From Anisus vortex (taxonomy: Eukaryota; Mollusca; Gastropoda; Planorbidae): a stretch of DNA of 64,000 nucleotides. Each line of letters starts with the position of its first letter. Position 1 is the stretch's first letter. Shown in pieces: positions 1-13,000 of this stretch. The DNA is taken from the NCBI GenBank assembly GCA_949126835.1, contig OX421499.1, positions 7,137,026 through 7,201,025 of the forward strand. Direction: 5' to 3'. The notes beneath the pieces are model-generated. The model was not told the origin of the DNA and ran no database searches. It saw only the letters and a program-made list of their open reading frames with translations. Both the position numbers and the translations under genes were made by a program.

Positions 1-44
1 ATAGAACCAATATAATTATGGAAATAAAACTACTTTCGTAACAT

Positions 45-418
45 AATATAAGAGCTGAACTCTGCTAATATAAGAGCTGAACTCTGCTAATATAAGAGCT
101 GAACTCTGCTAATATAAGAGCTGAACTCTGCTAATATAAGAGCTGAACTCTGCTAATATAAGAGCTGAACTCTGCTAATATAAGAGCTGAACTCTGCTAA
201 TATAAGAGCTGAACTCTGCTAATATAAGAGCTGAACTCTGCTAATATAAGAGCTGAACTCTGCTAATATAAGAGCTGAACTCTGCTAATATAAGAGCTGA
301 ACTCTGCTAATATAAGAGCTGAACTCTGCTAATATAAGAGCTGAACTCTGCTAATATAAGAGCTGAACTCTGCTAATATAAGAGCTGAACTCTGCTAATA
401 TAAGAGCTGAACTCTGCT
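45..418. repeat. 22-bp tandem repeat, 17 copies
   Basis: A 22-bp unit (begins aatataagagctgaactc) is repeated head to tail with no visible mismatches; the span is exactly 17 x 22 bp. It lies upstream of the first visible channel exon, probably in an intron. No coding potential is claimed. Confidence 0.97.
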
Positions 419-469
419 ATGAAGGCGACAAAAGGATCTTTGGTAATATAACAGCTTGGTCTGACCTTG

Positions 470-690
470 TTGCCCGGTGACCAAGCGGCAGCACATTTGG
501 CTGGCATACGGAGAGACCTGGGTTCGACTATTCGTAAACAGTCTGAGTCTACCGAAATTTGATGGGTTTCTGACATTAGTTTGGGGCAAAATAAATGCGA
601 CCGGGCGTTGTGCCTTGGCCACAGAAACTGAAGATCGCTGCTTCACCGGCCATATGGATAAATTTGGTCTGACTGGATTTCTGTTTTTTT
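470..690 (+). mobile_element. tRNA-derived SINE (copy 1)
   Basis: The head has pol III-like A- and B-box sequence (ggttcgac near 531) and is followed by the body shared by all copies of this family: gtctgagtctacc, a ctgacattagt motif, and the tail with gaaactg, gctgcttcaccggcc and atggataaat. At least ten related pieces occur in the window on both strands. The open frame across it is an accident of the SINE. Confidence 0.8.
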
Positions 691-892
691 TCCCAGTCTG
701 TATATGTTTACAAAATTCTGTAAAATTAAGTTTCGGTATTACGACTGCACTAAATTACTTTAATAGTACCTGAATATATACACACAGATAACCTATTAAT
801 TGACGCTCATAAAGTCACATATTTAAGTATAATGTTTTAAAATAATCACCTTGACTTTAAAATTACCCACTTCCCTACCCTGAAATCTGCAG

Positions 893-1054
893 TCCAAGTC
901 CCTCCATCACCACCCTGTCGCAAGAGAACTACAACATCTCCATTATGGTGCTGGGCGGCTGTCACAACTTCATGTCACTGCTGGTGTTCGTCAGCTACTT
1001 CGTCTGCAACCACCCGAGTCTGCCCAGCATTCGGAACGGCATCAACGCTTGCAA
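893..1054 (+). CDS. channel exon 1 of window (S3 region)
   Basis: Acceptor tctgcag before 893 and donor gtgaga after 1054. The reading carries a hydrophobic stretch (ISIMVLGGCHNFMSLLVFVS) matching the S3 region of IP3 receptors. It begins with the last base of a split codon, so an upstream exon exists outside the window. Confidence 0.8.
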
Positions 1055-4000
1055 GTGAGATAATCGTATCATCAATACACACACTGACATCAACGTCTTT
1101 TCATTTCTAAATTATGTCATCAATACATGCTGTCACTTATACATCTTGTTATCAGTACATCTTGTCATCAAAACATCTTGCTATCAATACATGTTGTCAT
1201 CAATGAATCTTGTAATGAATTCCTCTTGTCATCAATATATCTTGTCTTCAATACATATTTTCACTCAACAGCATGTTATCAATAACATATGTTATCAATA
1301 CATCTAGTTATCAATACATCTAGTTATCAATACATCTAGTTATCAATACATCTAGTTATCAATACATCTAGTTATCAATACATCTAGTTATCAATACATC
1401 TAGTTATCAATACATCTAGTTATCAATACATCTAATTATCAATACATCAAGTCATCAATACATCTAATTATCAATACATCTAGTTATCAATACATATAGT
1501 TATCAATACATATAGTTAGCAATACATCTAGTTAGCAATACATCTAGTTATCAATACATCTAGTTATCAATACATGGTATCGTCAAACATGTTGTCATCA
1601 ATACACGTTTTCATTCAACATTATGTTATCAATACCATATAATTTTATCAATACATCTAATTATCAATACATCTAGTTATCAATACATCTAGTTATCAAT
1701 ACATCTAGTTATCAATACACCTAATTATCAATACATCTAGTTATCAATACATATAGTTATCAATACATATAGTTATCAATACATATAGTTATCAATACAT
1801 CTAGTTATCAATACATCTAGTTATCAATACATCTAGTTATCAATACATGGTATCGTCAAACATGTTGTCATCAATACACGTTTTCATTCAACATTATGTT
1901 ATCAATACCATATAATTTTATCAATACATCTAATTATCAATACATTTAGTTATCAACATGTTGTCACAAATTTATGATGTCCTAAAAAACTGTATCTCCT
2001 TAATACATGTAGCCATAAATACCTTTTGTCCTGAGGCTATATAACATTACTATACCATCAATACGGAATGTCCTTTAGTTCATTTTGTACTCAACACATG
2101 CTCTTCTGACTCATTTCTGTCCTGTACACGCGAATACATGGTATCCTAAATACACGATATCATTATCCAGGTTATAAGATAATTCATTCATGCCCACATA
2201 CAACTTCGTTTCTTATAATGCCTTGATTATTGTTTAAAATACTTTTTGTAACGATACTCGTTCATAAATCACATTTCGACCACAATGGCATAACTTTTTG
2301 ACTTCACATAGTCTACTAAGAAGCTAAATTTCTCCAAACGATTTTGAGTTATTGTATTCCCGCTAGAGGCCGACCGAAATCAAATTTTTATAATTTTTTC
2401 AAAGACTGTACGGTAATCAAACACTCCATTTTTTTTACATTTTATTAGCTTCAATTTTCTACCTTGCAACAGTTTAACTAAATGAAATTATCAATGAGCG
2501 GAGTAATAAATGCAGCACGTGCGTTGCAGTCTGAATTTTGAAACTTAAAATAGAGATTCGGTTGATGACCGAAAGCCAATATCAGTTTCGGCCTAAAGCG
2601 AAAGCAAACTGAAATCTAACTTTTTGGCTCCGGCAATTTGCATACTTTCGGCACCGAAACCGAATTTCGTTCGGCCTCTAATCCTCGCTTTATAGTAATA
2701 TTTATGTTTCACTGGACCTTTTGTATATACATCTATATCATTGTTTTTTCCCAACTGAAGTTAATTCTAAACTGAGACAATTTTACTTTTTGTGTGTGAC
2801 CTTGAACAGAAAGCTGTCCTTGAGAAGAAAACAGGATGACGAAGAGGAGGAAGACAAAAAACGGAAGCACGTGTCCAAGCTGGATGCCAGATTTTTCAGC
2901 GTGACAACTTTCTATTACGTTGTACGTATGCCGAGTGGTCATTTAAGATTTGGAAAAAAACAATTTGGTGTAAAATGCTCTAATCAAACAATAGTATCTA
3001 CTGTATCTGTATCTATTATTTATAGACATCATATTAGACCTAGACTAGATTAACAACACTAAGCTATATACACATGGAGTGATAAATCACTAAAAATACA
3101 CCTTAAAAATGTGGGGGAAATGCAGACTTTTATATCTCGATAAATAAGTGCAGTATGATTTTGCTTTAAAGACTCTCCGGAAATGCGGCCGTGAAAATAA
3201 ACTCAACAAAATGGCTGGTGTTCTTTCTCAATTTGAATGCGTTGAATGACAAAAATATAAATAGTATATCTGCTAAGTATTCTTTCATATACACTTAAAA
3301 GTAAGTATTCGTCGGACCAAATTAATCATAGGGCCGGTGAAGCAGCGTTCACCAGTTTCAGAGGCCACCGCATACTAGGGGATGTGTGGCCAGCACAAGG
3401 CCCAGCCGCCTCTACTTTACCTTGACTAATGTCAGGAACCCATTAGATTTGGGTAGACTCAGGGACACTCCTCCATACACGGGAACAAATGCTAGCCTTC
3501 ACCGGGATTCGAAACCAAGACCTGCGGTACGCCAGACGAACGCGCTAAGATCGTGCCCCGTACACATTAAATACAGTTCATAACTCAGTTCAGGCACGAA
3601 ATAAAGGCCATAAAGATGTAATAACAATAATATGGATAGTTTCAGTCGCCCTCAAATGCCTTTTATAGATGTTTATGATTATGAGTGTCAGTGTCATTAG
3701 CATACGCGCCACTTATCTATGTATATAAAAGTCTGCAATGGGCCGTATTGCTGCTGAGAGTTAACACCCTTGCCCATTTTACAATTACGGTAAATAAGAT
3801 TGACTTTTATAAGGGGCAAGGGTGTTAACTCTCAGCAGCAATACGGCCCATTTCCCGACAAATGTAAGTGATTGAGCACTCTATGTATATATAGTTCAGT
3901 GATTAATCATTAAAATGTTAATAGGTGGGTTGAGATAATATATGTGTGCAGGTATTTAGGTATGGGTGAAATAGTGTAATTAATGTACAGTTGCCGTTCA

Positions 4001-7000
4001 ACAAATGTCTTGGGTGTTGAACAAATGACATAATGTCATACACATATAGTTTTGTTCTTTATAAAGATTGATATTGGTAAACCAATGTCCAGTTCAAGCA
4101 CAGTATAAAGCTTGGCAGCTTTTGCAGATAGCCTTTTTTGCTTACAAGTTAATTACCTAAGTAGCTTACTTGCTTTGTGCCTTTCGTTCCTCGTGGAAAA
4201 TGGGGTCATGGGGTCTCCACAACAGCTCTTCAGCGTATTCTATTCTGAGCAGCCATTTTTTATCTCTTCATTTCATCCTCGCAGGATCGACTGCAGGTTG
4301 TCATAGGGTGACCCCATCTCTTACCTAATTAGATCAATAATCGACTCTCTAACAGTAAACTGTTCTGAAACATTTCCCCAGGTGTTCCTGGCGCTGTCTA
4401 TTGGTGGCACATTCTCCAATGGCTACTTCTTTGCCTTCCACCTCCTCAATATCGTCAACAACAACCAGCTTCTCAGTGGAGTCATCAAGGCAGTCACTCA
4501 GAATGGTGGGTTATCAGTCACAGTGCTTGGCTTTTATAACATGTATTATGTATAGTTATATATAAATACTGTATTTATACTATTTCACGGCGATTGCAAG
4601 CTAACTATGTCCCTGCAGATAAACTATGTCACTGCAGGTAAATTATGTCAAAACAGGTAAACTATGTCACTACAGGTGAACTATGTCACTCCAGTTAAAC
4701 TGTGTAATTGAAAGAAAACCGTATGACAATAGTTATACTATTTCAGTGCAGGTAAACTATGTCACTTAAATTAGATTATGTCACAACAGGTAAACCATGT
4801 GATCACAGAAAATGTATTTCACTACAGGTAAACCATGTCACTACAGATAAACTATGATATTAAAAGAAACCCATATCACAAGGTGTGTACTATTTCAGTA
4901 CAGAAAAACTACTTCACCTCAGGAAAACTATAAGCTATATTTCGACAGCTAAACTATATGCCGGCTTCGTGTTAACTAAGCCATTGCATGTTAAGCCGAA
5001 TTCCCTGTAGATAATCTACGTCACCACAGGTAAAAAACCATCTCCTCTTACAGGTAAATCGTTGCTGTGGGTCGGCGTGCTCGGCCTTGTGGTCTTCTAC
5101 CTGTACGGCATGATCGGCTTCGCCCTGATGAGGAGTATGTTTGACCCCGGGGAGTACCTGTACTGCCACACCCTGTGGCAGTGTACCATCACGGTCATAC
5201 GCTACGGCCTCATCGGCGATCTGTTCGAGGTGAGTTCATGGGGTCACTGTGATCTAGCCCAGGGGTCGGCAACCTAAGCTACGCGTGCCAAACTTGGCAG
5301 CAGAGCAATTTTCAATGGCACGCGAAAGACTTCCAAGAGGTGTATTTTATTGGTAAAAAAAACAACATTTTACGGTTCTAAATTAAGAAAAATGAACGTT
5401 GAAGGCGATTTTTTTTCTGAATGACATAGCGACACATTTCAGTGAGTTGAATTTCCAAGCACCACTGGAATTGATTTGCATTGAAACTGAAAATATCTTG
5501 ACGTGAAATCAATTTCAAAACATTTAACTGGTGCACAACCTTATAGTAAGGCATATATTAAGATAGAAAGTTGGGCTTTTTCAGAAGTAGGCTATATCGG
5601 AGCACTCAAAGCAAAGTTTTCTAAACAAAGACAAAGCTTTCACTTAATAATGGTCTAATTTTTTTCATACCACATCAAGCCTAACTGGTTTGATATTACT
5701 ACAACCTTCATAGATGTAGATTTTTTTAAAGTGCATGTTTATTGGCGATTTTAATATGCAGCAGGTTAAATTTTAAACATTTAAAAAATGGGCATCCAAA
5801 TGTGCCCAGTTGCGGGAAAAATCTGAAAGGAAGCTGCTTAGGAAAGTCATCTGCTTTTCTGAACTGCTAGGCATTCACTCTTTTACTTTCAGCTTTTGGG
5901 TCAACTTTATCTTGTGAACAGATTTTATCGCACATGCAAGCCGTTTTAAGCATACAAAGAGGTCACTTACATATGATCGTTTAATAATTGATACAGACTA
6001 ATTACAATTACATTTAACAGAGTTTTTATGCTCATCTTCTTTAATTAAACATAAATATAAGTATATCTAAAACAAAAAATTTTGTATTCTAAATTTAATA
6101 AACATAAGAGACTTATTTAATAGGTCTAATATGTACTATCTGTAATTATTAATGTTGAAAATATAAAGTCCTTAAAGGGATTAGATCTAACAATTAATGC
6201 AGGAAATGTTTATTTACAACTGTTTAACGAAATTATTTTAATCCTCTAATAATTAAATCTTGTTATGAATAATAATAATAATAATAATAATGATAATAAT
6301 AATAATAATAATAATGGTGCTTGTATAGCGCAAATCCCGTCGATAACAGTTCTATGCGCTTACGACAGTTTTAGAATACAGACAACGACAACAAACAGAC
6401 GAAAATGTAAAGATGTATGCGCAAATACTAACGAGATAGGTGAGTCTTCAGACGGCTCCTGGAAGTGTCGTAGCTAGGGCTCTGGCGAAGCTGTAGTGGG
6501 AGGTGATTCCGAGCGGACGGTCCCGCGTAGGAGAATGAACGTTGGCCAACGGACACTAGCCTCACACGAGGGATCCGCAGAGTAAGCGCGTCAGAAGCCG
6601 AACGATGTGGTTGAGATTAAGTGTAGAGCTCATGACAGGAGCGAAGGTAATCCGGGGCAAGTTATTCAGGCACTTATAGCAGAGAGATGCCAGCTTATAT
6701 GAGATCCGGTTGTTGGTGGGTAGCCAGTGCAGAGATCGGAGCAGAGGAGTAATATTATTTGACTTCTTCTTCTTGAGGACTAGTCGGGCTGCGCAGTTCT
6801 GGATACGTTGGAGTCCTTGAAGGGAGGAGGCCGAGAGACCAGCCAAGAGCGAATTGCAATAGTCCAAGCGGGTAAAGAGGAGAGAGATGATGAGCTTAAC
6901 ACAAGCTTCCTTGGTGAGATAACGACGGATGGCGGCAATACGACGCAGATGGAAGAAGCAAAAAGATGTGGGGCTGCATGGACAGCGTAGAGTCCAGATA

Positions 7001-10000
7001 GACACCAAGGCTCTTGACAGTCGGTGAGAAAGGCACAACTGCGTCAGCCAGCTGAAGATCGGACGCAGTGAGAGACACGACCATCTGTCTCGTACCGACG
7101 ATAAGAGCTTCAGTCTTCTCACTGTTAAGCTTCAACTTGTTTTCCGTCATCCAGTTCTGGGTGTCCAGGAAACAGATGGAGATGAAAACAAGGAGCCCGT
7201 CGAAGTCCTCAGGCTCAGCACTGTTATAGAGCTGGGTGTCATCTGCGAAAGAATGATATTTGAGGCGTTCGATGACAAAAGAGAGGGGTTGAGTGTAAAG
7301 GGTGCAAAGAAGTGGGCCTAAGACAGACTACCTTGGCACACCATAGCAGACATGAACATGCTGGGAGAATAAGGACTCAATCTTAACGGTCTGGGGGCGA
7401 TAATAATGAGAATACCATAATGTTGGATTAAATAAGGAAATAATAATTAGTCAGTAATATATTTTATATTACATAACGTAATTTTTTTTTACATTACTAT
7501 TGAATCAAATGTGGAAAAGTTTTTTGTTTTTTTTAATTAGAGGGAGATAATTGGCCCGTTTTATTTGAACTAATATTTCAAATGTTTCTTTTTTTCTTTT
7601 ATAATAGAATACATAGCTTACAAGTTATATATTTGAAATGATCAAACTGTAAAAAGTAGTTGAAAATTAAAAAAAAATATTATGTGGCTAAAGAATTTAT
7701 ATGTTTATTTTTAAACATAGCATTAACTACCCAGTATGTATGATTACTACTTATTTATATCATTTAACAATTGATAACGATCACAACAACTATTACTGTA
7801 AATTGAAAACAAATAAGGCCTTTTGTCTAAGATCGATCACCCCCCCCCCCCCCCCCCCCCCGAGCTCTAGCTCACAAGAAAACGTGTGAGGTTAAAATGA
7901 AATTAATATAAGCACTGGATTAGCAGGTGTCAGATCCTCTTCTTGACTAACAAATAATAATGTTTAGGCAATAATTACCATACATTTTTTATCTCAATGA
8001 TTAGTAATAAAATATTGTATTTGATATAAATGCAAATAAAGAGGATGATAATCACGCACACGTGACTCACGTCAATTTTGCATTAAATATAAAACTTTAA
8101 AACGATTAATTTTATGGTGATGGCACGCTGAATGATTTAGAAATCCTAGTTTGGCACACTGTTAGCAAAAGGTTGCCAACCTCTGATCTAGCCGACAGCA
8201 GCGCTATTCCGAATGTAGCCTATCTGCATCATCTATATTATTTTAAGACGAGCCTTTTTTTATCGTAAGGTCTAGGGCGTAACGTAAAAAGGATCGAGTC
8301 TAAAACTCTGTGAACATGTGAACAACTATATGCCGCCATGCGATGCAATGCATGCTGGGTATCCCGTGGGTGAATGCAGTGCTAGATTTTCCCTACGCAA
8401 TACGCCCACCTCACGGCATTATCTCGTAAACATGCACTATATGTATGTTCTTTCATACAGCAGGTAAACATGCACTACATGTATGTTCATCCATACAGCA
8501 GGTAAACATGCACTACATGTATGTTCATCCATACAGCAGGTAAACATGCACTACATGTATGTTCTTCCATACAGCAGGTAAACATGCACTACATGTATGT
8601 TCATCCATACAGCAGGTAAACATGCACTACATGTATGTTCATCCATACAGCAGGGCCTAGCGAGACGGGTACTGTTGCACCTTTTCTTTCCTCGTCCACG
8701 ACCGAATGCCGGTGAGCTCTCGCCCGTGCAAAGATCCTCAGATGCGCAACGCCCCCCCCCCCCCCCCATGCAATAGTCAACCGGGCAATAAGAGCCTATC
8801 GGTGGTTTAGAGCAGGGTTCGGCAACCTTTTGATAACAGTGTGCCAAAGTATGATTTCTAATTCATTCAGCGTGCCAACAGACTAAACGTCATTCTGCTG
8901 TAGCACTAAATTTCTTGTAGAAGAGACGTGCATAGTCTTGTAAGGCCTCTTCCGCGTGCCATTGAATATCCCTCGGCGTGCCAAGTTTGGCACTCGTGCC
9001 GTAGGTTGCCGACCCCTGGTTTAGAGCATAACACACAGCATTGAGATCCATGGATACAGAAGTGATCAACATTATCATCCTGGTTTAACAGCCTTCTAGG
9101 TAATTGTACCTTCGGCCTGAGGCTAAGATAAAGAAACTGTAAGCTTGTCGCAACTTTCATCATTGGTATGAAAGGGTCTTTGAAATATTTGGTGCTTCAG
9201 AGTGGAGATATACCTTACGTAGGTCGTCAAGTAGTGAGCAATGGAAAAAAAGTTGATTTCTATAGTCTCATTTTGGTGTTTGCAGAGGGGGGGGGGGGGG
9301 CATGTCGCTGTTTTAAAAGCCTCTGGATGAAATCTAGTTTGTTTATTTCAGGACATGAAAGATGTGTCAGAGTGACAATAAGTTCAAAAAGCAAAAGGTA
9401 GTTCATAGAATATCAACTAAGTGTGTGCAAAACTTTAACGTTTGTTTTAGGTGATGAAACCACACAGCAATGAGAAGACTTTTGAAAAGTTCGGCATCGT
9501 CGTGTTTTATCACGTCTCCTTCTTCATCTTCATCACCACCATTGGGCTGAACATCATCTTCGGTATCATTGTGGACACCTTTTCTGAGCTCAGAGATTTA
9601 AAGGTTCGATGTCTGTGTTTTATTATGTCAACCCACAGCGAGACGTCTATGATAGTCACACATATTTTGTAATGTGTTAATATTACATTTTCTTTACCTT
9701 GCATATTACAGTGGACTGCAGAGTCTGACATGAGAGATACCTGCTTCATATGTAGTAGAAACTCTTATGATTTTGAGCACCATGGCAAGGTTAGTACGAT
9801 CTAATTTTTTTCTTTTGGCATTGATCCCAATGTCTTAGTACATTCCTATTGGTCCAACGAAAGTTTTGTATGGAAGGATTAATGGATACCTGCAGAGATT
9901 GATAAATGAAGAATTGGATGGATAGTTAATGTACCCATGTATCAATGGATGAATGAATTGGTAGCTTGGTGGATCCAAAGAATATATTTTATTGATCGAC

Positions 10001-13000
10001 ATACGGTTAGATAGATAGAAGTATGGATGGATGAATAGATAAAAGTGTTTAGAGCTATTGGTTTTAAGGATGGAATGAGTGATGGTATAGTATAGTCTTG
10101 TATAGCATAATAAAAGTATAGTCTAGTATAATATAAAATAGTTCAGTATATTATAACGAGTGTCCTTAGACTGTGAGACCACATTTGCATATTAACACCA
10201 TTGACCTACTGATAACCTGTTTCACTGTATTGCATTCTGCCAGGGCTTTGACCATCACGTGCGTTTTGAACACAACATGTGGTCCTACATCTACTTTTTC
10301 ATACACCTGAACGGAACCAAGGTCAACGATTACACCGCGCTGGAGATGTTCGTGTTTAAACTGGTGAGTTGCTTTCTGGTGTTGGAAACGTCGCCAAGCC
10401 TCGTTTTGTTTTGTTTTTAATTAAACTTCCGCTAGATGGAACTTTAACCCGTCGCCATACTCAAAAGTAATTTTACTTTTAAAATGTTAGTTCATTCAGT
10501 TGGAGAAAGAATTTTTTTTAATGAATTACGTTGTCCTTAAATTTTGCTTTAGAATAGGCCTTTAGACTAGGTCTTTAGACTAGAATAGACCAGGGATCGG
10601 CAACCTACGGCTCGCGTGCCAGACTTGGCATGCATTGCAACTTTTAATAGCACGCCGAAGTTTGCCAAAAGGCATTTCAAGTCTCTACTCGAAAAAAAGT
10701 AAGTGCTAAAGCAGGATTACTTTTAGGCTGTTGGCACGTTAAAGGAATTAAAAATCCGACTTTGGCACACAATTATCAAATGGTTGCCGACCCATGGACT
10801 AGACTTTAGAACTTTATGTATGTATTTGATTATTGGCGCCCGTACTTATTTTGTAGATAATTATTTCTGATACCTAATCCCAGTGTAGATCACATTTTAC
10901 GTAGAATATACTAAAACAAACGCTGTCTTGTAGTAAACAATGATCGAACGTTTAATCAAGTAGAACAAAATCCAATTACGTATATACAGTAGAGACTTAA
11001 TAAATACAAACAACTTCAAGAGCCTAATCTAATCCCGTCTTGTCACTGCCAAAGTCTAAGGTCGTCTAACGGTCCTACAATATCTAAGCGACGTCAAAAT
11101 AGCTCACGTGTCATCGTTTCTATCGTCCTACGTCACACGTTTATTTAATAAATATACACCGTGTTAGAGGTTATACAATTCCGTCTTACTAAAACTAAAA
11201 TATATATCTTAAATCCTAACAGTCATAGATACATTATCACTGTCATCACATCATTGTTTTTATTTCATTCCCTTTAACAATTAATTGTTAATCATGCCCC
11301 ACCTTTTTCTCGTTTATCATTTATTCGTTATTGCTGTGTCCGAATGACAGATGATGGGCGCCGAAGAAGCGTGCACTATCACCATGTATATCTTAATTTT
11401 AGTGTGTTTTTCTTGTTTTTTTTTCTCCCTATATTTCCCCCACTCCCTTCCCCATCACCCACCCTCCCTTCTACATCTAAACTCACTCAATCACAATTTA
11501 TTATTCCTTTTATCCTTTATTGTTGTCTTTTATACTTGGATTACTTCTTGATTATATTAGAGTGACACTACAGTGTCACAAAAGAATAAATTAGCGATAC
11601 TTTAAAGTTTTAACACTAATCTACTACTGATACACATAAATCCACATTTTTTTTCTCTTTCAAAATCTCTACATTAAAATTTGCAAGCGTTTCTTTTCTT
11701 TAAATCTATAAAGTTTATTGTCATTTTTTTTCTTATAAATAAGAATCGACTAAAGCCTTTCGGCCTTGTGGCCCCCCTATTGGGTTCGGCCTGACACGCT
11801 CGGCGTCTTTATTAGATTTCTTTCGGCATTTTGTCTAGCTTGGTCGGCGACATCGCTGGATCTCGTAAACCAGGGGTCGTCGACATCGCTGGATCTCGTA
11901 AGCCAAGGGTCGGCAACATCGCTGATCACGTAAGCCAGGGGTCGTCGACATCGCTGGATCTCGTAAGCCAGGGGTCGGCAACATCGCTGGATGATCACGT
12001 AAGCCAAGAGTCGTCGACATCGCTGGATCTCGTAAGCCAGGGGTCGGCGACATCGCTGGATCTTCTAAGCCATGGGTCGGCGACATCGCTGGATCTCGTA
12101 AGCCAGGGGTCGGCGACATCACTGGATCTCGTAAGCCAGGGGTCGGCAGTTCTGGTCTCTTAGAAATAAATAAAGGCTACAAGATTAGTTATGGGGAATC
12201 CGTTTTAAACATCAAAAGTGAGTAGGCGATAATTAATATTCAAAGTGTTAGTCGCGTTAAGTTAAATTTAGTTTTGTTTATAAAATAAATTGGTCCAGTG
12301 TTGCGTCCTTGGTTATCAAAAAAATACAATGCGTAGATTCATAAAAAAAACACCATAAAACGAAAATTCTTTTGCATCAAGCAATAAGCTAGAGAATAAT
12401 ATTTAACCCTTACAGTCCCGGGCGCGTATATAGCGGAACTGAAGGCAGCATAGATAGAAGTAGGTCGGTACGGGAAGGCTTAAGACTTGCCAATGGTCTT
12501 CGGAGCCCGCTTTAAAGCGAGCACTGCTTATTTGAAAGTGCACGCAGAACAATCCGTGGGTGGGAAACTAAACAACCGGTAGAAGAGATGGGAAGAATCT
12601 AACAAGAGCCCATGTGGTTGACGGCATCTAAAATTGTTAAGTCGAAATGACCCGCGGTGGAGGCACTACACAAAGACACAAGCAGAAACTTGCCCGATTC
12701 CTCATTGGACAATGTCCGATAGAGGCCTTTTTTTTTCAGTAGGCGTAGTTCCACCTTGAGGATTGGATGGTGTTAGAGTTTGCACACTGATGCGTACTGG
12801 TAGCGGGTAGAGTTGTCGACTGAATGTTTATGTACGCACACATTTATATTTAGCCGACATAGCCTTTATTTTCAAACGAAATGCTCATGCAGAAGACTGG
12901 TTGAAATCACACATTAGATTTTAGCACAAAATAATTTTCCCAAGAGAATAGTTCCCACACCAGCACTCATTAAAGCGTGTCGAAACTTTGTTGGGATTGA

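Larger units (their letters stand above)
5260..8185 (+). mobile_element. long hAT-family element, copy 1 (with nested LINE)
   Basis: It runs from caggggtcggcaacc to ggttgccaacctctg and is bounded by a perfect 8-bp target duplication, atctagcc, at 5252-5259 and 8186-8193. Inside, a decayed hAT transposase can be read in pieces, e.g. LNDIATHFSELN near 5420. A CR1-like LINE is inserted at about 6264-7410. The element starts only 30 bp after the exon 4 donor. Confidence 0.88.

Noticed and set aside
477..773. 98-residue + strand frame
   Set aside because: It runs through a tRNA-derived SINE and into flanking DNA; other copies of the SINE do not keep it open.
6265..6477. Poly-Asn frame
   Set aside because: It is the (aat)n tail of a LINE followed by its 3' UTR.
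5260..8185. The long open pieces inside hAT copies as host genes
   Set aside because: Similar pieces recur in copies 1-4 between the same transposon ends and are all broken.
8420..8655. Regularly spaced repeats that could suggest a CRISPR-like array
   Set aside because: The units are contiguous tandem copies without unique spacers, in an intron of a eukaryotic gene.
11831..12163. Repetitive open frames of about 100 residues on both strands
   Set aside because: They are a by-product of a 33-bp minisatellite whose length is a multiple of three; no start context, splice partner or known fold.
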